From positions 4,004,765-4,068,764 of the forward strand of contig RPFO01000164.1 of NCBI GenBank assembly GCA_009746045.1: a DNA stretch of 64,000 bases. Direction: 5' to 3'. Source of the stretch: Mesostigma viride. Lineage: Eukaryota; Streptophyta; Mesostigmatophyceae; Mesostigmatales; Mesostigmataceae. The position numbers and the translations under genes were made by a program. A model generated the notes under the pieces. The model was not told where the DNA came from. It searched no databases and saw only the letters and a program-made list of their open reading frames with translations. Positions 12,991-24,300 of the stretch are shown in pieces. The number at the start of each line of letters is the position of its first letter. Position 1 is the first letter of the stretch.

Positions 12991-13490
12991 AGCAAATATC
13001 AAAGAGACAACCAGCGCAGGCCAGAAATCGGGAGAATCCGGACCATGGTAGCTCGAGAGAAATATGTACATTGCACATGAGCACATACGTACTCACCACC
13101 AGCTAGCCATGTACGCTACCCTATCGAAAAAATAATGGAAGGATGTTAAACCATGCATGCATGTGTGCGTGTGCACATATTCTGATGTGTGCGTGTGCAC
13201 ATATGATCGCAATGGTGCTCACCACTAGACACTCCCGGCCAGTTAGGCCCGAAATACACGCCCTGATCAAGCATGCTGTTTCCGGCCCCACCGTCTAGGT
13301 CATCTAGTCGCTCTACTCGTAAGCCAGCCATAATTTCAATTCACAAGGATACACATTTCCATCACCATTCATCTTCATCATCCTGAACGACTCGAACACG
13401 CGGACAAGATAACGGCAGGCTCGAGCTACCATGGTCCGGATTCTCCCGATTTCTGGCCTGCGCTGGTTGTCTCCTTGACATATGATCGCT
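12991..13490. mobile_element. Interspersed repeat with 57-bp terminal inverted repeats
   Basis: Bases 13001-13057 are the reverse complement of 13420-13476 with about one mismatch (core GGTCCGGATTCTCCCGATTT, then CTGGCCTGCGCTGGTTGTCT). The right half (13228-13490) recurs at 56470-56745 at high identity, and shorter pieces of the right end occur at 32600-32725 and 45238-45265. Two readings fit: a 0.5-kb MITE, or two inverted copies of a retroelement that is truncated at its 5' side and ends in GGTTGTCTCCTTGAT. The 5' truncation of the 56-kb and 32-kb copies favours the second reading. Confidence 0.6.
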
Positions 13491-14561
13491 ACATGTGCCA
13501 TGCGCAGCACGCGCCATGTTTTTGAGGTGCCACGTGTCATATGCAGGGATGTAAAGTATGCTACCTTCAGGTTCGTACCCCGTGACTCTCCAGGGGCGGC
13601 CAGCACTCTACATGCAGCTGACACGCATGAATGAATGAACAAATGGATGCTTGGATGAATGAACGAATGTTCAATATGATGTACGCCGCATACGTCACAT
13701 CAATGAGACTATTCAGTGATTCTTGTACGCATGGCGGTCCAACGTCGTGTGACAATGATTGGCATGGTCACGTCTGGCATCCAGTTACAAACACATGCAA
13801 CGGTTTGCATGCTACATATATGAGCAAGACCGCATAACCTATATATACGTGCAATTATTTGGCTGAAGCAACCACGAGTTTGTGAAAAGGATTAAGTCAA
13901 CATCAGTCGGTTAAGACTCACCCGGTGCGCTAATCTTCTCCCCAGCGCCCAGTCAACACCCTCGCGAGGCCAGAACAACAACATTCATCGGCGCCTGAAA
14001 AAATAAGCTCCAAATGGTTTCAAGAAGGCGAATTATAAAAGGAAGAACGAAATAACAGCCATTTATTTATTTGTGGCGTTGGTTACTCCTATCATTCAGA
14101 AAATCAACTAGAGTGGGTCCATATGATGTCACCTTCCCGGGGAAAGCCATGCACATAATGTGTGCACCCAGCAAATGGTGCCCACATAGCATCTCAACAT
14201 GAAAAAATCTCCTCAATCTGCAGCATTCTCTTGGCAAGCACCTTGGCAAGACCCGTTGTCAGAGGTTTTGCCCGGCCGTCACAGCACCACCGAGCGGAGC
14301 AAACCCGCTGTCAAAGGCAACAGTGCGGCAAAGCTACGCACAAGCAGCTGTCATTCACCTTATGTATTGAGTAATACTGCTGGAGACGTTATATTTGAAG
14401 TATCTGCGAGGAGAGACGATTCTCCAGGATAGCGGGGTGGCAATAGCCAGCGGCTTATTTAATTAGGAACTCCACGGGAAACCCCGGTGGAGTACACCCG
14501 GTAACAGCGAGGTGGTGAAGACGCACGCCAGGCAGTTTGGTGGTACCATCAACTGCCTTCT
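13491..14561. other. No gene recognised; OSTC 3' flank
   Basis: Contains a GTGACTCTCC-type repeat end followed by a short (GAAT)n run (13580-13660), the same signature that ends repeats near 50265. The rest is unannotated. The part near 14450-14561 should be the 3' UTR of the minus-strand OSTC gene. Confidence 0.4.
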
Positions 14562-15023
14562 TTATTCGGCTTTCATGTAGTTTGGAATCTTCATCCGGAG
14601 GAACACCAGGCACACTTGATAGGCAACCCCCGTGCAAACGGCACCCGAAATAGCCAACATCAGGCGGTTTCCTCTCGTCTGCGTCTTGTCCACGGATCCG
14701 TCCAAGAGGATGAGCCCAATACCGCCGAGCGTGAACAAGAATCCTGCGGATAGACCCTCGATGATGTACTGTCCGTTTATCCGGTAGGGCAAGAACGCAA
14801 CGGGCTTGACAGCACCGGTGACCGGGTCTTGAGACTGGCCAATGCCAGGGGGCTCCATAATGATATCATAGATGATTCCCGAGGAGACCAGGAAATAGGA
14901 CAGAAGCGCAATGCCGAAGATTGCCATCGGCGGAGGTGCAGAAAGACGTGGCGTGCGAATCTTCAGATGGGGTACCCGAAGAAACATGAAGGGCAGAGCC
15001 ACTAATGGTCTGATAGGATCCAT
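14562..15023 (-). CDS. OSTC: Oligosaccharyltransferase complex subunit OSTC/DC2-like
   Basis: A single exon of 153 codons plus stop. The protein begins MDPIRPLVALPFMFLRVP, then has LKIRTPRLSAPPPMAIFG, a first membrane segment (IALLSYFLVSSGIIYDII), the hallmark EPPGIGQ and PVAFLPYRINGQYIIEGL blocks, a second membrane segment (GFLFTLGGIGLILLDGS) and a third (MLAISGAVCTGVAYQVCLVF) before RMKIPNYMK. This pattern of three membrane spans with EPP, RxNGQYIxEGL and RMKxPxY is that of OSTC (DC2) and its yeast OST3/6-related partners. The family is a subunit of the STT3A-type oligosaccharyltransferase in the ER membrane, linking the catalytic complex to the Sec61 channel for co-translational N-glycosylation. 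Length equals the animal protein (about 149). It is divergent from gyrA; start codons are 0.7-1.0 kb apart. Confidence 0.94.
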   Translation of the reverse strand: MDPIRPLVALPFMFLRVPHLKIRTPRLSAPPPMAIFGIALLSYFLVSSGIIYDIIMEPPGIGQSQDPVTGAVKPVAFLPYRINGQYIIEGLSAGFLFTLGGIGLILLDGSVDKTQTRGNRLMLAISGAVCTGVAYQVCLVFLRMKIPNYMKAE

Positions 15024-15971
15024 TCTTGCTGATTTTATTCTTCAATGCCGGGTGCACAAACAAAGAGATAAAGCCAAGTGCAGCCGGTTCACAAGCTGCA
15101 CGAGCCAACCTCTGTCTGAAAACTACTCGTAGTAAAAAAGGAAGCAGCGCACTGCTGACTTCACCACAGGTAACCCCACTGCTTCCGATGCTGAGAAGAA
15201 GACAGCGTCAGATGCGCTCTCAATAGCGTGTCTCCCCTGCCTTTTCTATGCCAACCTGCACTGACTTCTTTCGTGCATGACTCGCAGTCTCGCACCCATC
15301 CCGCGTGCAACACCCCTGCCATGCCAGCGCCCTTCAGCCATGCCATGCCGCGCGTCCAGCGGTGCAGCTGGGCCTGCGACCGCTCGCAGAAGGCAGGCGG
15401 GATGTGAACTACGATAGTTGTACCGGAAATTTCGGCTGGCTTTGCAAAACTGGCTTCTTGACTGGGCGCAAGTTGAATTGCCTGACTTCGTACCCATTCT
15501 AAGCGTCACCTGCTCTTGCGGGGCTCCAGATTCGGTGTAGGCCGTCTTTACCGTACTTTCAACACAGAATGACTTGGGCAGCTCAGGGTGCTGCGCAGAC
15601 GGTACTCCAGTGTTACGTTGTTGTTTGTGCACGGTACACAATTCTATGGCGGACGTGAGTGTTTGTCCCCGAATGCGGCGGTAAACTGGAAGACAACTAC
15701 CAATGCAGAACAGTTAAAAATGTCGGGGACATTGCCCTGCCGCGCTCGGCAAGGTTCCCTTCAGACAGGAAGTATCTTGCCGGTGCGGCATAGCATGAAT
15801 GCGCCATTTGGACTGAGCCATTTATTGCGACGGTCGCGCATGATGGCATCTCCGTGGAAATTTGACGGGATGATGAGCTCCACTTTATTCTCAAAAAATA
15901 AGGAGGCGCGATGGTGTTCTAGTTTGACATGCATTCCTCGGTGGTGTGGGGTGCCCGCTCCATCCATAGCG
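15024..15971. promoter_or_regulatory. Divergent promoter region, OSTC / gyrA
   Basis: Region between the OSTC start (minus) and the chosen gyrA start (plus). The gyrA reading frame stays open upward to 15591, with in-frame ATGs at 15720 and several between there and 15972, so part of this interval may be coding. No clear TATA or other element was identified. Confidence 0.35.
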
Positions 15972-18318
15972 ATGCTTAATGCAACCGACAGCAGCTGTCG
16001 GTCCATGACGCCTGCCGGTCGGCATGTGTCTTCAGCGCGAACGGCGGCAACCGAATTCGCTGGCAGTGCTGGCATCAGGGCTTTCTCACGCACCGCGAGG
16101 GCCCAACCATCCCGGCCTGGTCTTTTGCGGAAGGCTGTGAAGGTCCGTGCCAGTGCCGACGGCTCTGCGCTGCCTGCCGAAGGACAAAAGCCCGCCGAAA
16201 CGGCTGTCGGTGTCATCGAAGAGACCGAGCTCGTTGACGAAATTTCGAATTCTTATCTGTCCTACGCGATGTCTGTCATAGTTGGCCGTGCGCTGCCAGA
16301 CGCACGGGACGGTCTCAAGCCTGTCCATCGACGTATCCTGTGAGTTTGTGAATGCGGTTTGTCCCCTATCATTTTTTTTTCCTAGCTGTAGTTTGACTCT
16401 CTCATAACCCATCAGGTTGTTCTAACTTGGTTGCACACGACCAGCCTTGAATCCATGATGCTGTCGGCTGGTCCTGGAAGATCTTGCCGACAGCACATGG
16501 CCTGCTGGTGGAGCTCAGCGGGTCCTGGGGCCATCTGATTCTGTCAAAATAGTTGTCATGATTTTTCCTTGGTTACGTTGTGGGCCTGGCTTCGCTGCTG
16601 CCCCTCTGGCTCGCCATCCAGGTCTGTGTTGTTTCCAGTATTGCTCCCGAATTATGTTTCCAGTATGCTACCCGCGTGATGTTTCCAGTATCATCCCAGA
16701 GTTATGTTTCCAGTGTTGTGTCCAGTATTGATCCATACGACGTCACCTAGGTTGATGCCTGTGACGTCACCTAGAGTGATGCGTACGACATCACACTGAT
16801 GCGTGTGACCATCCGCTTCCTAGTGTACTCTACTTGACTCAACTGGTCTGGTTGTTCGAGAGCCAGCCTCCTTGCTTCATGTATGTTTCCCTGTCTTAAT
16901 GTATATGCAACGAATCCAGTCAAGATGAAGCCAGTTTGCAAAACTAGCGTTCGTTCCCTTGCAAACATGACATGCCTGGCAGGTCGACATGTCATGCAGC
17001 TGGTTGTCTCCTTGATGTCTTGCAGGTCGACATGTCATGCAGCTGGTTGTCTCCTTGATGTCTTGCAGGTCGAGGATGGCCCAGAATCCATTATCCATTA
17101 CAGCATCTGCAATGTGTGGATGTGCACCTTTCCAAAACTTGGATTGCGGGCGAGCACCGCGGCTCTCTCTCCTTTTCTCCTGGCACATGCATGCACGGGG
17201 CCTCCTGCACCGCCGCATGCATTCATTCACACATTCGTGTGAATGAATCCGTATTCATTCACACATTCGTGTCGCGAGTACAATGTGGCACCTGTCGGCA
17301 CGGTATTGGGGAGCAACGGCACGGGGCCTCAACATAGCTGGTTGCCCCCACACAGCGCATCAAGGTTCTTGGGATGGAATACTTCTGGCAGCTGCACTTG
17401 TTTATGCCACACCGAGCGCTCACCAAGGCACTTGGGAACATCATAGGGCGCAAACCGGCATCCTTAATCACCTTGTAGTCACCTTAGACACCTCGTATGG
17501 AGGAGACTTGCGGTATGAGAAATCGACCCAATATGGAGCAGACTATGAAGAATATGTAGTCTGCTCCATACCAGTACTGCGGATGGCACTGGGCCTTCGT
17601 GAGCTATTTGCACCTCTGGTATTATCTATTACAGGTCATGCCTGGGTGCACTTGTCCCTTACCACCTACTTCTCATCTCTGGCTCATACCTCCATCTCCC
17701 AAGTCCCCTCGCCTCACCATGCCTTTCCCCCCTTGCCGAAATTCCCCCTTCCTCCCCACGCCCACCCGCCCCTCTCTCTGATCCTGGCAGCTTTGCGCTG
17801 GATGGCCTGGGCATGTACGCCAACAAACCGTTCAAAAAGTGCGCCCGCGTGGTGGGAGAGGTACGCTCGCTGTCCAGGGGGGTTGGTGCCCAGCAAAGCG
17901 CTGCATTGTAAAGTGCGGGGGCTTTTTTGCATGGCGGGCAGCATGGCTTCCTCCCCTGCCGAATGGAGAGGCTGCGGTTTGGTGTCCATGGTGGAAATTG
18001 TAGTATTACAATGCCCGTTTTATATTTGCTACTATGTATTTCATTTAACTATAATGATCACGCCTTCATGCATCGTCCCCCATGTTGTTGTCACACGAGT
18101 ATGCAAACCAAGGTGCGGGGCATGCGTTCGTGCGTGGTCGCTGACGTGTGAGATATGCCTTTATTGCTGCTTACACTGCTGTGTGGAGGACCCGGGGATG
18201 TAAGTACATACCCAGGGGGATGATTGCCAGGGGCGTCAGTGGCAGCATAAGGCTGTACTCGTGCACCTCCCACTATCTCATAAGTCTGATTGTGCCGCCT
18301 CCCCAACTGTCCTTTTAG

Positions 18319-18356
<38 letters not shown>

Positions 18357-21300
18357 TCCATAAAAATGCGCGCTGGAATGGGATATAAAACCTATCCCCT
18401 CAAACTGCAAGCTCCTGGGTGCATGGTTGGCTGGAGTGGTGGAGTTGCATTCATGCCCATGCACGGCTACTCCGGTGATTCTGTTCTCCACCTAAAGTCT
18501 GTCTGGGTCCCGTTGACTGATGTCATTGTGCTTGGCGGCAGGTGTTGGGAAAGTACCACCCCCACGGCGACACGGCCGTCTATGGCGCCCTGGTGCGGCT
18601 GGCGCAGGTGAGCCCGTGGGGTGGGTTATTGGTGGGCAGATTGATGTGGATATTATGCAGAGATTTACAGTAGTAGATAGATGCCTGCTGGGTAATGGGC
18701 CAGCTGTGTTAAACCGACGTGCTTGGTTGCTGGGTGGCGATTCCGCTGTATCAGGAAGTGGGTGGGTTGGTCCGCAAGCACCCGCACAAGGTCTCGTGTT
18801 GCCCTGGTGCGCGCGCACGAGAGCTAAGACATGGTAGCAGGCTTGGTAGTACGCTGCTAGGGAGCAGTGGCAGGGAAGGTTCTTGCACACGCCACCAAGC
18901 AAGGCAAGGGTGCCAGCACCAAAGGGGGGGATGGTGATCGCCCCTGCTAGCCCCCAACCAGGGTACCATCATGGTTTGTGCTTGAGTGCTTGTCATGTGG
19001 GTCTACATCCATGGATTTCGACCTGGCAGAGTCACTGTGACTACAGGAAGTTAAAGAAACACAGTGCTGTGATCGGCCGTCGAAAACAACCTGACAGTTC
19101 TGTCCAGTTGTACCTGCCTCAGTGATCTGGCTTTTGTTTCGATACTCGTCTTTGGATGTGTGTATCCCTTGAACATGGACACATTGACATGCCGCACTCT
19201 GGCATATATGTGTTTGCTGCCATCTGTGCTGGTATTGTAACCCCATTTTCGTTGGCACCAAGGCTCCACTTGATTCTGGCACCTTGGTCCCACTTTTGCC
19301 AACGCTTCCCTTATCCTGGCGAACGCGCCGCAGGACTTCTCCATGCGCGCACCCCTGATCGATGGTCACGGCAACTTTGGGTCGGTGGACGACGACCCCG
19401 CGGCTGCCATGCGGTACACCGAGTGCCGGTTGCGGTCGCTGGCAGAAGACATGCTGCTGGCGGACCTCAGCTCGGACACGGTGAGTGGCCAAACCCTCCC
19501 ACAGGTATCACCTCCCTGGAGCTACGTGCGCATAGGGACTTTGGGGTGTAGAGCTGCGGGCGACCATAGAGCCCATGTTTCAGATTTCTCGCGGCAAATT
19601 AGAGCCCTGAGTGGCTTTCACGCTCAGCTGTGCTCACGGTCAGAGTTCTGGAATGAAGGATGTGTGCATTGTAGGGGTATACCCACATTGTTCTGTCGTC
19701 AACAGCACCCTGGATTGCGAAGATGTTGGTGCGGCTGCGGCTGCCGCTTCTCGTTTTCTCATCGCATCTCAGACTGTGTCTGTTACCTCTTCCATTTTCT
19801 CTCAGACTAGCACTGGGGACAAGTGCACGCTGCCATGCCCCCGTGACTGCCATGCTGCCACTCCTGCCGTTCTGCCATGCTCCCATTACTGCCGCGCTGC
19901 CGCGCTGCTTTCCGCAGGTGCGCTTCACCAGCAGCTTTGACGGCTCTCACCAGGAGCCCAGCGTGCTCCCCGCGCGCCTGCCCAACCTGCTGCTCAACGG
20001 TTCCGAGGGCATCGCGGTGAGTCGGGGGGGCACACAGGTGCATGAGCTGCGCAGACCAAAGGGCATCGCGGAGGCTGGGGGGTACCTAAGGGGGGGGGCA
20101 CACAGGTCCATGCACGGTGGGTGAGGGGGCCCCGAGGCCATTGCAGTGAGTAGGGGCCCACACTGGTGCATGCGCGGTGTAGGTTTGAGGGCATCGCGTT
20201 GAGTGCACACAGTGCTAGAGGTCCTGTGTTCGAATCCAGCTTGGTACCAAAATGTCACAGGCGCATGGCAGTATGGATTCCGGAAGCTAGGGATCGTGAT
20301 GTGTGGGCGTGCACAAGGGTGCGGCCAATACCAAATGAACAGTGACGGGGTGCAGCATGGCATTGCCACAGATCCCGAGACATGGAGGACTTGTGCTCTG
20401 CCATGCACTCACAAGATCACATATCCTGTAATTTTGATTGCAAGCCCTTGCCTCCCATACTGGTTGGCGGTCAAGTAAGTACTCGCGAATAGGATGGACC
20501 TGGCATCACAGATATGACCAGGGCAAGTGAGAGGGCTCGGGTCTGCTAAGGTTTGGGGGGGATTCGGACTGTTCGCAGAAGCACTGACTACCACGTGCTA
20601 CTATCCCTGTCCTTCTATTTGGACTGTTAGCAGAAGCACTGACTACCACGTGCTACTATCCCTGTCCTTCTATTTGGACTGTTCGCAGAAGCACTGACTA
20701 CCACGTGCTACTATCCCTGTCCTTCTATTTGGACTGTTCGCAGAAGCACTGACTACCACGTGCTACTATCCCTGTCCTTCTATTTGGACTGTTAGCAGAA
20801 GCACTGACTACCACGTGCTACTATCCCTGTCCTTCTATTCACTTCCTACTACAGAATTGGAAGCTCGTTACTCCATTGGCTGCCTACCGCTCACGTATAT
20901 GACACTGTGCCACCTCCCCTGTGGCTTCCACCGTGGCCATCGCGGTGCATGTTTGGGCGCATGCTCCTGGCATGCCTGCCCAACCCTTGATCCATGCCCA
21001 CCCACTTCTGCCAGGTGGCGATGGCCACCAAGATCCCACCCCACAACCTGGGGGAGATCGTCAACGGCCTGTGCGCGTACATTGACAACCCAGACATATC
21101 GGTAGGTGATGGCGTACCAAGTAGGTGCTGGTGGCATACCAAGTAGATGCTGGCGTCTCTACTAGGTGTGGTAGTGTAGGGTATCCCACCGGGCAGGCAT
21201 GGCTGCCCCAAGTGGCATTGGCAAGTGCGAGCAGCCACAGGGAAGGCATCGTCCACAGCGCCGCCCAAGGCTTGACTTGAACATTGACTTCCAACTACTT

Positions 21301-24300
21301 AGCCGACAAGCTGGTTCACGGGTGCATGCAGTAGACCAGAGCCAGGTCAGTTGCTGTTTGCAGCGTTTTGAATGTTCGCCTGTTCTTCTTCTAAACTCCA
21401 GTTGTGGTGGGCCTTGCCACCTGGCGCGCTCACAGGTGCCGGAGCTGATGGAGCACATCAAGGCGCCCGATTTCCCCACGGGGGGCCACATCATCGGCCT
21501 GGATGGGTGAGTGCATTGTGGAGCATTTTTCAGTCGCGGGCATTGTACCATGCCCCATCCCCTTGCAGACGCGCAATCCCATCCTTTTCGCTGCCTGTGC
21601 TTGCGAGCACCCATGCGCTGACTATCTGCTGTTGTGAGGAACACTCACCAAAGGATGAGGATAATCACAAACACGGTGAGGCCCTTGTTGCTTTCCAGAG
21701 TTGGTGGCCACCGGGGCCTTGTGCAAGCACCTCGTTGATCCTGTGTTAGTTGTGTGGAACCCAGCGCTAGTGTTGCCAATGACAACCTAGGCTAATGGAG
21801 TGGAACCCAGTGACCTTGGGTTTCCCCGTTACCTTGCAAAGCTGTCGGCTGGGGTGGCAGCCTGCTGACGAGTAGGCTGGCGGGGTTACCACTGCCCAGG
21901 GTGGTTTTTCCCGTTGTTCTTCGGCAGGGTAGTGTAGCGGCTTTACTCTCTGAGTTGACCTGGCAGGGGATGGCTACCATGCTTTTATGACGTTGCACTT
22001 GGAAACTGCGAGCTGATTTCTACTAGAGCGCATATACCTGGGATTTCCCTGGTTTCGGTGGCACTAGCATGCTGTGGATGCACGGCGAGGTAACTGGGAC
22101 GGGTTTCCCGCCAGCACACCGTTGTTGTCAGTAGCAGCACTAGCATGGAGGTAACTGGGACGGGGTTCCCGCCAGCACACCGTTGTTGTCAGTAGCAGCA
22201 CTAGCATGGGGCTCCATGCCACGAGCATAGGAGCAACGAGTTGGATTCACAAGCCTTCTCGTTGTCACTAGTTGCTGGGAGCTGTCAGGATCTGCTGCCT
22301 GACACCCTAACTTGATGAGAGTTTCCATGATCTGGCACGCTGGTGATGCCTGCGCCACCGTGCGTGACGATGCGGTTATGGGCATGCGTGTGTATAGGGC
22401 ATTCATTTACTTACATAATCCTTTTGCGTATAGTTATGGGCATGCGTGTGTATAGGGTATTCATTTACTTATACAGTCCTTTTGCGTATAGTTATGGGCA
22501 TGCGTGTGTATAGGGCATTCATTTACTTATATAATCCTTTTGCGTATAGTTAAGGGCATGCGTGTGTATAGGGCATTGATATACTTATATAATCCTTTTG
22601 CGTATAGTTATGGGCATGCGTGTGTATAGGGCATTCATTTACTTATATAATCCTTTTGCGTATAGTTATGGGCATGCGTGTGTATATGGAATTCATTTAC
22701 TTATATGCTACTAATCCTTTTGCGTATAGTGCCCTCGGGATGAATCAGTCCTTACCCCGATTATTCTTCAGTGTCCCAAGAGCACAGCGTCCTTCACTTG
22801 TATGGTTATGCTCGCATGGTCTGCATCCCCCTGCTCTATTTGCCTACCCACATGCTCTGGGATGTTCCTTAGCTCTATTTGCCTATCCACATGTTACTTC
22901 TCGTATCACATGCTCTATGCTACTGTAGCCAAATGGCAGTCTGTGGCCCCTCCTCGGGTCATGCGGTCCATGCCCCGCGTCCTCTGCTTCACTGTGGTCC
23001 TCCTATTCCCCTACGCCTGCCTGACCGTGTAATCCCTGCCCCCCCCCCCTTCCCCCCCCCCCCCCTGCCCCCTTCAACCCCAGCGTGCTGGAGGCGTACA
23101 AGACGGGCCACGGCAGCTTCACGCTGCGCGGCAAGGCCCACGTGGAGAAGTCCGTCTCGCGGCCGTCGGTCGTCATCACAGAGGTGGGTGCTGTGGACAA
23201 GGCCATGAGATCGAATAATATTCAGTTTGTCATTATCACAGGAGGTGGGTGCGGTGAACATGACATTGTGATGTAGTAAAAAAATTAATTCGTCATCATT
23301 CCAACGGTGCGTGCATGGAGAAGACAGTTTGGTGTGTTTAAGGGACACATCGGTCGTCATTACAGAAGGTGCGCGATGGACAAGACAGTTTGATGTACAA
23401 TAGTTCGATGTGTGCATCAAGTCGGTCGTCATCCCAGCGGGGCATGCATTGAAGAGAATTGAGGTACTAAAGTCGGTCGTCATCACGGAGGCGCGCCGTG
23501 GGCAATGCGATGTAATATGTTATTTTGTGATCACAGAGTTCCGGGGACAAAAAGATGCCACAAAACCAGTGGTCATCACAGGGAGCGCATGTCGTGAGCA
23601 ATGTCATGTCATCATGCCCGCGCCTTGGCAAACGTTTCCATGCATCGTATTCTGCCGTGATATTCATCAATACGCTCTTTCATCAGCTTCATGGTAGTTA
23701 GTATCGGGCATTGTGTCACGACATTCTTTTACGAGTACTTGGTCGCGTTGGATTCCCCCCTTGCTACAAGTGCCATCAGCCATCCATTCCACCACTCGGT
23801 GCAATGCCGTTACACCCCTCGGAATCTGCTCGCCGTCCCGTTGCTGCTGTTTGCCAGCGTCACACTAGGCACTCGCTCTAATTATTCAAGGGTGTCGCTA
23901 GGTGTCAACTCCGTGCTATACGTTCTCTGCCTCATGTACCAGCTCCCCTACCAAGTCAACAAGGCGGAGCTGGTCGAGCGGTTGGCACAGCTGGCAAATG
24001 ACAAGGTGCTGGAGGGGGTGCATGACATCCGCGACGAGAGCGACCGGCAGGGCATCCGCATCGTCATGGAGGTAAGGCTGGCTGCCGTAACCATCACCCC
24101 GGCGTTGACAGATGCCAGAGCAGGGCATGCGCATTGTACTGGAGGTAAGGCTGGCTGTTGTAACCATACCCTGGTGTTGACAGATGCTAGAGCAGGGCAT
24201 CCTCATCGCCATGGAGGTAAGGCTGGCTGTTGTAAACATCACCCCAACGTTGACAGATACCAGAGCAGGGCATCCACATGGTGATGGAGGTGAGGACGCC

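Noticed and set aside
20160..20240. tRNA-like B box TGTTCGAATCC
   Set aside because: T stem does not pair, no A box or acceptor stem is found, and the stretch is explained by copies of the exon 5 edge.
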